Origin: Duganella qianjiadongensis
Lineage (GTDB): Bacteria; Pseudomonadota; Gammaproteobacteria; Burkholderiales; Burkholderiaceae_D
Length of the DNA: 64,000 bases
Assembly: GCF_009857915.1 (NCBI RefSeq)
Contig: NZ_WWCM01000013.1
Coordinates: 1 to 64,000 of the forward strand
Direction: 5' to 3'
Every line of letters starts with the position of its first letter. The first letter of the stretch is position 1. Under the pieces are notes generated by a model. It saw nothing but the letters and a program-made list of their open reading frames with translations. It did no database searches and had not been told where the DNA came from. Shown here in pieces: positions 36,172 to 43,939 of this stretch. A program made the position numbers and the translations under genes.

Positions 36172-37299
36172 ATGACTGTGGTAGTACGGGAAATTTCTGC
36201 GGTGCCTGCATCGGCGCCGCCGCAATTCGGTTTGATCAATCTGCTGAAAGCAGGCGCGGCGCAACTGATCGTGCTGCATCATCTGGCCTTTTACGGCCCG
36301 ATGTCGGATCACGCCCATATCCTGTGGCCGGAACTGTTCTCCTTCCTGAGTGGTAACGCGCGCATCGCGGTGCAGGTATTCCTGGTGATTAGCGGTTTTC
36401 TGGTGGCCAAATCGCTGGCGCCGTCCGGCCATGCCGGCGTACTGGAACCCGTCTCCGCCATCTGGCGCCGCTACGCCAAGCTGGCGCCGCCGTTCTTTGT
36501 GGCGACCCTGCTGGCCGCTGGCGCGACCTATTTTGCTTCGCAGTGGATGAGCCATCATTCGATTTCGGAACCGGCCACGCTGAGCCAGCTCAGTGCGCAC
36601 GCGCTGCTGTTGCATGGTGTGCTCGGCTATCCTTCGCTGTCGGCGGGCGCATGGTATGTGGCTATCGATTTCCAGCTGTATAGCTCGGTAGTGCTAGTGC
36701 TGTGGCTGGTGGGGCGCTTTAGCGGCGCGCGCCGTCTGGGCTGGCTGGTGCCGGTGCTGATGGCGCTGGGCGTTACCCTGTCGCTGCTGCATTTCAATCT
36801 CGATACTGACTGGGATAACTGGGCGCCGTATTTCTTCGGTAGTTATGGTCTGGGTCTGCTGGCGTGGTGGGGCAGCGATGCCCGCCGCAAACCGCTGGCC
36901 GTGGCCATGCTGGTGCTGATGGCGCTGTTGCCGGCGCTGGTGGCCTTGCTGGTGGACTTCCGCAGCCGCATTGCGCTGGCGCTGCTGGTGGCCGTGCTGC
37001 TGATGGTGTGCGGCCGCATCAAGGTGCCGGCCCGTGGCCGTTTCTGGAGCGCCATTCATGGCATGGGCAAGATTTCCTATGCCGTGTTCCTGATTCACTT
37101 CCCCGTCTGCCTGCTGGTGAATGCTGCGTTCACCCGCTTTGCGCCGGCCGAACCGCTGCCGCAGGCACTGGGCATGCTGGGGGCATGGATGCTGAGCCTG
37201 ATGGCGGGCGCCGTGTTCCACCGCTGGGTGGAACTGCCGCTGGGACGCCTGCTGCAATCGACCAGCACCCAGCTGGCTGCCCGTACCGCCACTGCCTGA
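36172..37299 (+). CDS. Acyltransferase 3 family membrane protein
   Basis: 375 residues with about ten membrane helices. Early helix motifs LIVLHHLAFYGP (with the conserved His) and AVQVFLVISGFLVAKSL fit the acyltransferase 3 family, which O-acetylates surface polysaccharides or glycolipids. AGGAAG sits shortly before the ATG. No glycosyltransferases are adjacent, so the acceptor is unknown. Confidence 0.88.
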   Translation: MTVVVREISAVPASAPPQFGLINLLKAGAAQLIVLHHLAFYGPMSDHAHILWPELFSFLSGNARIAVQVFLVISGFLVAKSLAPSGHAGVLEPVSAIWRRYAKLAPPFFVATLLAAGATYFASQWMSHHSISEPATLSQLSAHALLLHGVLGYPSLSAGAWYVAIDFQLYSSVVLVLWLVGRFSGARRLGWLVPVLMALGVTLSLLHFNLDTDWDNWAPYFFGSYGLGLLAWWGSDARRKPLAVAMLVLMALLPALVALLVDFRSRIALALLVAVLLMVCGRIKVPARGRFWSAIHGMGKISYAVFLIHFPVCLLVNAAFTRFAPAEPLPQALGMLGAWMLSLMAGAVFHRWVELPLGRLLQSTSTQLAARTATA

Positions 37300-37305
37300 G
37301 ACGGG

Positions 37306-37602
37306 CTAGGAGCTGGTCGCTACGCTACCGGCAGTACTGTCTAGCCGCGTCAGCAACTGCTGGCGGTGGTTCAGCACAAATTCTACAAACGCCGGTTCTT
37401 TCACTACTAATCTGAGCACGCCGGGCAGCAGCGGGTAGCAGAAGCTGGCTACTTTGCGTACCGCTTCATCCTGTTTCAATGCTTCCGTCAGCGTGGTGTT
37501 TTGCGCCAGTATGCAGCGCAACTGGTGGCCATGTTCGATAATGATGCGTTCCAGTGGTACGGTCAGCTGTTCCGGCATGGCGGCGCTCTTCAGGCTGGGC
37601 AT
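37306..37602 (-). CDS. Small protein of unknown function
   Basis: 98 residues, mixed helical, with two short hydrophobic patches (ASFCYPLLPGVLRLVV). AGGAG sits five bases upstream of the ATG, which supports it as a real gene. No family recognised. The stretch 37603-37850 beyond it holds only noise frames. Confidence 0.6.
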   Translation of the reverse strand: MPSLKSAAMPEQLTVPLERIIIEHGHQLRCILAQNTTLTEALKQDEAVRKVASFCYPLLPGVLRLVVKEPAFVEFVLNHRQQLLTRLDSTAGSVATSS

Positions 37603-37850
37603 GGGGGCTCCTGTGGTGGGAAAGAGCGTCTATCATGCCGCGCTGCGCCAGCTGCTCCTTGATGCTGGTCAGCAAGTACTAGCCTGTTTAGGTTGCGACG
37701 GGATTGGCGGGGCGGCTGTAGATGATGGTGCTGACCTCGGCGCAGGCGGGGAGCATGGGGGGGCACCGGTAGCAGGACCATAGCGTCAATCCGCGGCAGT
37801 TCCAGTTCCGCTTTGCGTCCCACGCTGTCGTTGGTATGCCGGCCGAAGGG

Positions 37851-38507
37851 CTATAGGTGCAGCACTAATGGCAGGGTAGGGCGCAAGTCGATATGACGGC
37901 CATGTTTGGCGCCATCAAAGCTGAGCTCCAGCAGATGACTGGTGCCCCGTTGCAGCGTGATGGCGCCACCGGAGCTGGCGGCCTGTGCGGCTGGTGACCA
38001 GTCCGCATCGGTTGCGACGGTGAGCGTCACGGCACTGATGTTGCACAGGCCTAGTGCATGCTGCAATGGCTGGCGTCGCGCTGGCGCGGCCTGTGCCGGA
38101 GCTAGGGCTTGCGCCAGAAAGAACCACATGGGTTCGTGCAAGGGCGCGCCGCTAGCGATATCGATCTGCATGCCGGCAGGCAGATATGCGGGGCGGTAGG
38201 GCCAGCTAGGGAAAGGCGGTGTCTGCTGCTGATGCGCAGGGCGGAAGCACAGGCCGAAAGGAGAACTGTTACCTTCGCTGTCCAGCCGTTCGGTCAGTTG
38301 CGTGGGACTGGTGGCGGTATTCGAAACCTGTGCTGCATCCTCTATCCATAGCAGTTCGAGAAACGCGTTGTGGAAGAAGAAGCGCCGATTGGCGGTGCCC
38401 TGACCCGGATGCCGGTTGGCGCTGCCTTCGCTCAGCCCCAGTGCTATCAATGCCGCAGCTTCCGGAGCGCCGCGGCGGGCGCGCAAAAATATATGATCGA
38501 TTTCCAT
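37851..38507 (-). CDS. VOC/glyoxalase-like domain protein
   Basis: 218 residues. The start MEIDHIFLRARRGAPEAAAL and the block RRFFFHNAFLELLWIEDAAQ fit the glyoxalase-like (VOC superfamily) fold seen in many small uncharacterised enzymes. A metal site cannot be proved by eye. Located on the minus strand near the periplasmic binding-protein-like gene but separated by 92 bp. Confidence 0.72.
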   Translation of the reverse strand: MEIDHIFLRARRGAPEAAALIALGLSEGSANRHPGQGTANRRFFFHNAFLELLWIEDAAQVSNTATSPTQLTERLDSEGNSSPFGLCFRPAHQQQTPPFPSWPYRPAYLPAGMQIDIASGAPLHEPMWFFLAQALAPAQAAPARRQPLQHALGLCNISAVTLTVATDADWSPAAQAASSGGAITLQRGTSHLLELSFDGAKHGRHIDLRPTLPLVLHL

Positions 38508-38599
38508 GCTTCGCTAGGCGGTGGTTTGCTGTCTGGTTTCATGCCATTTTAGCATCGGCCCGGAAGGCGGCTGGACAGCCCAGCAATTAGCCCGTCCCG

Positions 38600-39523
38600 T
38601 TATGGACAGGCGGGGTCGCACGCCAGTGTTTTGGCACGGTTGCGATAAAACTGCTGGTATTCGTATTTATGGACGCGCAGCTCATCTTTCGGTAGCCAGC
38701 GTTCCAGTGCTTGCCGATAGGCCGGTGTGGCTGCCAGCTTACGCAGCTCCGCATCGATGCGCTGGGTAGTGGCGGCGCCCCACTCGCTGCGCGTGCATAG
38801 CACATAGCTGTCGAGGAATGGGGCGGCTTCCAGTATCGGCAGGCTGGTCAGGCTGTCGGGAATATCGCGACGTTTCACGCTCCATTCAAGCAGCTCCGGG
38901 TATTCGATCGTGTAGTCGGCACGCCGGTGTTCTATCATGCGCAGAGCGTTGCTGGCGCTGGCGCTGCTGTTGGGCTTGAGACCGACGTTGGCCGGCGATT
39001 GCAGGATCTTATTGAGGTTTTCGCCGTAGGCGCGTTCTATCTGATATTGGCCGCGCAGGGCCGGATCGGCACTGATGGCGGCCAGCGAGACGCCGTTTTT
39101 CCATTCCGGATGGCGTGCCAGCAGTTGCTTGCTCAGGACCAGTTGCGGGCCGGGTGTCTTGAGCAATGGCGTGGCATAGGCGATCTTGGCCCGTTCCGGC
39201 GTGAGCTGTACATTCAGTACGCAGAGCGGCTTGTCGGCCTTCATTTCTGCCATGATGCGGGGCATCGTCATGACGGAAAATTTGTGTTCGTATTCGGGTA
39301 AAGCCTGCACCAGCAGCTTGAGCAGGTTGTCGCCTATGCCGTCGCCCAGTGTCTCGTAGGTGGGCGCGCTGGAGACGAAATACGATGGGGCAAGGTCGTA
39401 GATGGCCCATGAAATGCTCTGTGCTTCGCCTGCCAATGAAGCTTGCGCGCAGCCTAGCGCGAATACCACGGCGGACAGGCCGCCATAGAAAGTGCTGGCA
39501 AGTTTTCTTTTGGGTGTAGTCAT
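38600..39523 (-). CDS. Periplasmic solute-binding-like protein (TIGR02285-like)
   Basis: 307 residues. A signal peptide (through about residue 31, GCAQASLAGEA) precedes a type-3 extracellular solute-binding fold resembling amino-acid binding proteins: ISWAIYDLAPSYFVSSAPTY, AYATPLLKTPGPQLVLS and ADYTIEYPELLEWS. Conserved in beta- and gammaproteobacteria as orphan genes without a transporter, as here. Ligand unknown. Confidence 0.8.
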   Translation of the reverse strand: MTTPKRKLASTFYGGLSAVVFALGCAQASLAGEAQSISWAIYDLAPSYFVSSAPTYETLGDGIGDNLLKLLVQALPEYEHKFSVMTMPRIMAEMKADKPLCVLNVQLTPERAKIAYATPLLKTPGPQLVLSKQLLARHPEWKNGVSLAAISADPALRGQYQIERAYGENLNKILQSPANVGLKPNSSASASNALRMIEHRRADYTIEYPELLEWSVKRRDIPDSLTSLPILEAAPFLDSYVLCTRSEWGAATTQRIDAELRKLAATPAYRQALERWLPKDELRVHKYEYQQFYRNRAKTLACDPACP

Positions 39524-39769
39524 TTCCTGCGTACCTGCGCAACATGCCAGACGAGAATTAGTAATTCCACAAATCCAATGTTGCTTTATGTGATTTTACC
39601 CAGTAAACGGCGCCGCTGCAGCGCCGCGGCATCAGCAAGGGGCGGGCGGGAAAGTTGATAGGAGCGCAATGCTGATCGGCGCTGCTTCCGCTCTGTTCCG
39701 GATTGCGCAGCAGATCAGCCGTCGGACTCGCTGTGGATCAAGCCGTGTTCTGTCGCGATGGTGGGGGGA

Positions 39770-40030
39770 TCAGTCGGCTAGGGCTTTTTTCAGCAGCGTG
39801 GTGACGACGGTGCCCACATCATTGCCCTGCTGCTTTGCCAGCGCGTGCAACTGGGCGACCAGTTCCGAGTTGAGTTTGGTCGCAAACGGTACCAGCCCGG
39901 CTGCCTGATCGAGGCGGCGCTGTTCGCGCTTGTCGATGGTGGTCACGGCTTTGCCGAATTCCGCGCCCGGAACCGTCATCTTGTTCATCAGTTTTTTGGC
40001 GTCGTACTTGGCCAGATCGGTTTTTCTCAT
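39770..40030 (-). CDS. Ribbon-helix-helix-like small protein
   Basis: 86 residues. The C-terminal half (VPFATKLNSELVAQLHALAK, then QQGNDVGTVVTTLLKKAL) looks like a ribbon-helix-helix DNA-binding fold (beta strand and two helices). The N-terminal half is charged. No partner toxin lies next to it. The 246 bp beyond it (40031-40276) hold no confident gene. Confidence 0.55.
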   Translation of the reverse strand: MRKTDLAKYDAKKLMNKMTVPGAEFGKAVTTIDKREQRRLDQAAGLVPFATKLNSELVAQLHALAKQQGNDVGTVVTTLLKKALAD

Positions 40031-40276
40031 GTTGCGCTTTCTTGGCTACTGGGGGCCATGGTGGGGGAGGGCAGTATTCTAGCACTTAGGGAGTGCAAGC
40101 AAATATTGCGTGTGCCCGACCTATGGCCGTGTACATAATGCAGCCGCATTTACGATGGGCGAGCGTTAGCATGCTTCAGACTGTGCCGCCGGAGTAGCGA
40201 AAACATGGCGGATTATCAGATTGGTGTCAGTTATTTCATAGGCCAGATATGCCTGCCGGAGTGGCGCAAGTCCATC

Positions 40277-40780
40277 TCATGAGCTTGCACTGGCTGGCTG
40301 ATTCTCTGTGCGCACTTGCTTTGCGCATGGTTGTGTCGATATCTGGAAGCAGTGAAAGAACGTAAATGGACGGTGTACGCCTAAGGGCGAGCCGAGTATC
40401 GGAAGGAAAAACTGCTTTCTTGAGAAGAGCCTGAGCGTCCAAGTGCTCTCGCCCAAGAAGTGAAAGCGAGCGGTATTTGCTTCGCTGAGGTCGAGCCTGG
40501 AAAAAATCCCCGTCGAGTACGCAGCGTACATCAGCGCATAGTCCACCACATTCAGATGCCGGTCAAGCAGATAGATGTTTAGCGAATCTTCAAAGGGCAC
40601 ATCGTTAGTGAGAAAGATTAGGACATAGTCGTTCCAGCGTAGTGCAGCTTCAAACACTGCGCCCTCAAGGAGTTTCCCCGTCGCTGCGCCTGCAATAATC
40701 ACCTCGGAGATCGGCACGGTCTCTGAGCTTGATTCGACGACGCGGCGTATCGAGAAGTCTGGTGCGTGCACTAATTTCAT
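40277..40780 (-). CDS. Unknown protein, possible immunity partner
   Basis: 167 residues, cytosolic in character, rich in aromatic residues (DYALMYAAYSTGIFSRLDLS, then FHFLGESTWTLRLF). Not recognised. It starts seven bases after the stop of the upstream gene for a membrane-active-looking protein, so the two are translated together. That arrangement, toxin-like first and soluble second, is typical of effector-immunity pairs, but no secretion marker is present. Confidence 0.6.
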   Translation of the reverse strand: MKLVHAPDFSIRRVVESSSETVPISEVIIAGAATGKLLEGAVFEAALRWNDYVLIFLTNDVPFEDSLNIYLLDRHLNVVDYALMYAAYSTGIFSRLDLSEANTARFHFLGESTWTLRLFSRKQFFLPILGSPLGVHRPFTFFHCFQISTQPCAKQVRTENQPASASS

Positions 40781-40787
40781 CGAAGTT

Positions 40788-41495
40788 CTACCAGCTGTAA
40801 CTCAGCCCAAATGCGGCCAATGCGCCTCCCGCAAATGCTCCGACTGTAACGCAGACTGGTGCCGCGGGACCGCAAACCAACCCAGCTAGTGCACCACCGC
40901 CTATGCCGCCAGCGATGCTGGCGCCGTTGATTGCAAGCTCTCTCCGGAATGCAGACGCCTTGTTTGACGAGGATGCAAGCTGATACGTGGAAAGAGCGAT
41001 ACTCAGGAAGAGTAGGCTGCGTCCAGCAAAAGCAATTCCTGTCATGGCGCGCGTGACTTGTCTGTTTGATTTGCCTGCCGATGCCACTATGCTCGCATAA
41101 ATGGCATTCTGTTTGGCGCCCGATAGGCGAGAGAAAATAGCGTTCTGGCCGTGTAGTTCCATTGTCTTGGCTGCGATCAACTGATTTAATGTATAGCCCT
41201 GAAGCTTCAGTTTTTCAGCAATTGCCCGTCCCACAGGCGTGCTACGTGTACGCATGATGCCCATGATGAGATTTCGCGTTTCCTGCGCTTCACTTGCCGC
41301 CTCAGCCCAAGTCAGTCTGCCGGCAACTGCATCGGCTCGCAGCGTGCTCGACATGCGTTTGATTTCCTGAGCATAAAGTACTCGCACATGAGTATCGATG
41401 GTCAGATGTGCCCCCGCACTGCTTATCTGGCTTTCCAGCGACTTCATGGTACTTTCAAAAAGATCTTTCCCTTCGTGGACTTTGTTCGGTTCCAT
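40788..41495 (-). CDS. Glycine-zipper membrane-inserting protein, toxin-like
   Basis: 235 residues. The first 150 residues are charged and helical. Residues about 152-170 and the last 45 residues are hydrophobic and Gly/Ala-rich (INGASIAGGIGGGALAGLV, CGPAAPVCVTVGAFAGGALA), a glycine-zipper pattern typical of pore-forming or membrane-damaging effectors. No signal peptide. GAGGAGCG precedes the ATG at 41495; a longer frame to 41663 lacks support. Function is inferred from architecture only. Confidence 0.6.
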   Translation of the reverse strand: MEPNKVHEGKDLFESTMKSLESQISSAGAHLTIDTHVRVLYAQEIKRMSSTLRADAVAGRLTWAEAASEAQETRNLIMGIMRTRSTPVGRAIAEKLKLQGYTLNQLIAAKTMELHGQNAIFSRLSGAKQNAIYASIVASAGKSNRQVTRAMTGIAFAGRSLLFLSIALSTYQLASSSNKASAFRRELAINGASIAGGIGGGALAGLVCGPAAPVCVTVGAFAGGALAAFGLSYSW

Positions 41496-41799
41496 ACGCG
41501 CTCCTCGAATGTGTTTTCGGCTAGCGTAGGCTGCGCGGATAGTCGGCGGCTTGCGACCACGCAAGGTGATAGTTCGGTAAGAGACACGGAGTTCGAATCC
41601 GTGGCACTGGCAAGATTCTTTTGTCGAAAAGGAAATGGCGTGCGTGAGCGCAGGTCGCATCAAGGGGGCCTTGTGGGCTGCGAAATCGTCCGGTGCGCTC
41701 CGGTCAATTTCTGGTCTTGCCGGAAAGCTGGCTCAGGGCGGGCTCAAAGGCTGTACAGGCTTAGCCGGGCTCTTTGATGTGCTGCACAATCGAAAGTTA

Positions 41800-41851
41800 C
41801 CCAATGTCCATTTTTTCCATTACAATTGTGTTGGGAAAAATGGACATTGGG
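41800..41851. repeat. Long inverted repeat upstream of the ImmA operon
   Basis: 41800-41818 and 41833-41851 match in 18 of 19 positions as inverted copies (CCCAATGTCCATTTTT core) around a 14-base spacer that contains ACAATTGT. It ends seven bases before the ATG at 41859. It is a likely operator for the XRE-type regulator of the operon. The 363-bp gap 41496-41858 otherwise holds no confident gene; a 90-codon plus-strand frame (41635-41907) runs through the repeat and is not supported. Confidence 0.65.
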
Positions 41852-41858
41852 AGCTTCT

Positions 41859-42497
41859 ATGGATGCGATCGTTCGACAGGATTCTGGTGACGTGCATGCA
41901 CGTTTAGCTGAACTGGGCTTGACCCGTGAGCAATTGCTAGACGTGGTGAGGGCTTGCGTCGCGGGATTCACTAGTGCGACGGATAACGATCCTCCCGGTG
42001 CTCCCGGCTGGTTGTCGTGGCGCGCAGGAGTGCGGCGTGCTAGAGAGGTCCTAATGCCATTGGGGTGGGAGAAAAGTGATTCCGGCATCTCTACGGTCTT
42101 CAGCCGGTCCCTCAAGATGCGATTAGCTATTTTGAACGCGGACGAGGGAACGGGATCGAAGGATTCTGTGCCTCAAAATCGGTCGAGAAAAGGTCCTAAC
42201 TCGGAGCGAGCGACACAGGTCAACAGGGAAATGATGCCTGGGGCAGAAGATTGGCCGATTCCTGCAGGTAAGCCGGTAGAATCCATTGAGGATTTTGCAA
42301 CTTGGCATCTGTGCGTTAACGTTGGAATGGACGAGGTAACGGCTGAGCTCACTTTGTTGTCAGATATTGAGGGTGGATACTATACCGGGTTCATTGAAAA
42401 GATTATCGTTGTCGGACCTGGCGAGTGGAAAGCGATTGAGTTTAGCGAACCTGATGATGATTCACCTGAGCCCGAGGTTCGTGTGGTTAGGAAATAA
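41859..42497 (+). CDS. Unknown protein paired with XRE-ImmA protease
   Basis: 212 residues. An N-terminal helical domain (MDAIVRQDSGDVHARLAELG, then REQLLDVVRACVAGF) is followed by a basic linker (NRSRKGPNSERATQVN) and an acidic C-terminal half (PGEWKAIEFSEPDDDSPEPE). Genes with this start commonly precede an ImmA/IrrE gene; their function is not known to me. It ends six bases before the protease gene, so both form one operon. AT-richer than the flanking chromosome. Confidence 0.75.
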   Translation: MDAIVRQDSGDVHARLAELGLTREQLLDVVRACVAGFTSATDNDPPGAPGWLSWRAGVRRAREVLMPLGWEKSDSGISTVFSRSLKMRLAILNADEGTGSKDSVPQNRSRKGPNSERATQVNREMMPGAEDWPIPAGKPVESIEDFATWHLCVNVGMDEVTAELTLLSDIEGGYYTGFIEKIIVVGPGEWKAIEFSEPDDDSPEPEVRVVRK

Positions 42498-42503
42498 GTT
42501 TTA

Positions 42504-43589
42504 ATGTTTAATCCTTTGAGATTGAGTTTGGCGCGGCGTCGCAAAAAGTTAACAAAGAAAGCCTTAGCGGAGGCAGCAGGCTTTGAGCAGAAGACCATTA
42601 TTAGATACGAAAGTGGTGAGGTAGATCCGCCTGCGGAAAGTGTGGCTGCGTTAGCCGCTGTTCTTCAGTTTCCGCCATTGTTTTTTTTCGGGACCGACGT
42701 GGACGAGCCAAGCGCGGAGGCTGCTAGTTTCCGTTCGCTAAGTACTATGCCCGCACGAGACCGCGATGCGGCTCTCGCGGCTGGTGCATTTGCGTTCATG
42801 TTTAGTGATTGGGTGGATTCTCGATTCCATTTGCCTGAGTGTGATTTGTTTGATTGCAAGGAAGATACTGATCCAGAAGCTGCTGCAAGAATATTGCGAG
42901 AGAAGTGGGGTATAGGGGAGCGTCCTATACGCAATATGGTTCATCTCCTCGAGTCGAAGGGTATTCGTGTGTTTTCGTTAGCGGAAAACACGAAAACAGT
43001 CGATGCTTTTTCTATGTGGCGTAATGACGTTCCCTACGTTTTCCTGAATACTACGAAAACCGCAGAAAGAAGTCGCTTTGACGCTGCGCATGAGCTGGGG
43101 CATCTTGTCCTTCATAAACACGGTGGGCCGCAGGGCGGGCGAATTGTGGAGGATCAAGCAAATCAGTTTGCGTCTGCCTTTTTAATGCCCGAATCCCAAG
43201 TTAAGGCGAAGATGCCTAGAGTTGATAGTTTGGCCAATATTGTGAGTGGGAAGCAATATTGGAAAGTATCGGTGGCTGCGCTGAATTACAGGCTGCATAA
43301 GCTGGGCATTACCACTGATTGGCAGTATCGGAATTTCTGTATTCAAATTGCAGAAAGATACCGTCAGGTTGAGCCTCAAGGGATCAGTCGAGAGACCTCT
43401 ACAGTTTGGGAAAAGGTGTTGGGTGAGCTCCGAACGGAGGGGATTAGTAAGACTACTATTGCGAATGACTTAGCTTTGCCTGTTTTCGAAATTGAGAATT
43501 TGGTGTTCAGGCTGACCAATATGCAAAGTATTGATGGCCTTGGGGAAAACACTGCTAAGAGAACAGGGCATTTGAAGGTAGTCGGATAA
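42504..43589 (+). CDS. XRE-HTH and ImmA/IrrE family metallo-endopeptidase
   Basis: 361 residues. An N-terminal helix-turn-helix of XRE type (about 7-60, KKALAEAAGFEQKTIIRYES) precedes an IrrE-like zinc protease domain with RFDAAHELGHLVLHKH (HELGH at 196-200) and a downstream DQANQFASAFLMP. ImmA-type proteases cleave a repressor when a DNA-damage or infection signal appears; IrrE proteins do so for stress repressors. Its own HTH could bind the inverted repeat at 41800-41851. The upstream unknown protein is the obvious partner or substrate. Confidence 0.88.
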   Translation: MFNPLRLSLARRRKKLTKKALAEAAGFEQKTIIRYESGEVDPPAESVAALAAVLQFPPLFFFGTDVDEPSAEAASFRSLSTMPARDRDAALAAGAFAFMFSDWVDSRFHLPECDLFDCKEDTDPEAAARILREKWGIGERPIRNMVHLLESKGIRVFSLAENTKTVDAFSMWRNDVPYVFLNTTKTAERSRFDAAHELGHLVLHKHGGPQGGRIVEDQANQFASAFLMPESQVKAKMPRVDSLANIVSGKQYWKVSVAALNYRLHKLGITTDWQYRNFCIQIAERYRQVEPQGISRETSTVWEKVLGELRTEGISKTTIANDLALPVFEIENLVFRLTNMQSIDGLGENTAKRTGHLKVVG

Positions 43590-43634
43590 CCATCCAACGG
43601 TTTGTTGCGCCTACAATATTGCAAGTTAAGAAAA

Positions 43635-43666
43635 TTGCCATCCAGACTTGGGAATGATGCTATAGT
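43635..43666 (+). promoter_or_regulatory. Possible promoter of the DRT2 ncRNA
   Basis: TATAGT at 43661-43666 preceded by TGC resembles an extended -10. TTGCCA at 43635-43640 is the nearest -35-like hexamer but at 20-base spacing, so the -35 is uncertain. Confidence 0.35.
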
Positions 43667-43671
43667 AAGAA

Positions 43672-43918
43672 TGCTCCACGTAAAGACGTGGAGGTGTGTT
43701 ACAAGTTGTCAATTCCGCCCGGCAGCGTGATCGCCAGGACGATTGATAGCAGAGCGATGACAGGATTCCGCAAGGATACCTCCAGTAGCATGTGAACATT
43801 GTACGTCATTCCTAACATATGCGGCTCGGCCCCTCTCGGGGTGAGATGGTAAGAAGATTACTTGGTTTATCCGGAAGGGCGGTTAGTAGAATGCCGCCAT
43901 CTTAGCCCTTCCGGTTTG
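43672..43918 (+). ncRNA. DRT2 template noncoding RNA
   Basis: The 350-bp gap before the DRT2 reverse transcriptase (43590-43939) has no gene but strong RNA structure. Stem-loop 1 is CTCCACGT-AAAG-ACGTGGAG (43674-43693). A C/G stem lies near 43824-43845 (CCCC-TCTC-GGGG). A long 3' stem pairs CCGGAAGGGC (43871-43880) with GCCCTTCCGG (43905-43914). ACA motifs at 43701-43703 and 43815-43817 are 114 nt apart. In Klebsiella DRT2 an RNA in this position is the template for rolling-circle reverse transcription between two ACA motifs. The RNA ends are estimates. Confidence 0.8.
43701..43814 (-). other. neo: Predicted neo repeat unit, made by concatemeric reverse transcription
   Basis: The 114-nt interval between the two ACA motifs is a multiple of three. 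When head-to-tail copies are assumed, exactly one of six frames has no stop: the minus-strand frame whose codons start at 43812, 43809 (ATG) and so on, with the last codon TTA spanning the junction (43701, 43814, 43813). The 38-residue repeat includes NPVIALLSIVLAITLPGG. On the same strand TTGACA (43712-43707) and TACAAT (43803-43798) become spaced by exactly 17 bases only across the junction. GGAGG (43783-43779) sits five bases before an in-frame TTG (43773). It is not an ORF in the chromosome. Confidence 0.65.
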
Positions 43919-43939
43919 CTAGCTTAAGGCGTTTCGCAG

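Noticed and set aside
37590..37823. 77-codon minus-strand frame
   Set aside because: Overlaps the start of the better supported gene 37306-37602 and has His/Pro/Arg-rich noise composition.
41581..41612. tRNA T-arm-like sequence (GTTCGAATCC) as possible attachment site for the island
   Set aside because: It is on the strand opposite to the tRNA-Lys 3' end, so it is an inverted and not a direct repeat, and the match does not go beyond the general T-loop.
41635..41907. 90-codon plus-strand frame
   Set aside because: It reads through the inverted repeat into the next gene in another frame and has no start site or recognisable domain.
43701..43798. Other ACA pairs as limits of the DRT2 template (43701/43796, 43760/43796, 43760/43815)
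   Set aside because: 43701/43796 and 43760/43815 are not multiples of three; 43760/43796 gives only 36 nt; none joins the TTGACA and TACAAT elements at proper spacing.
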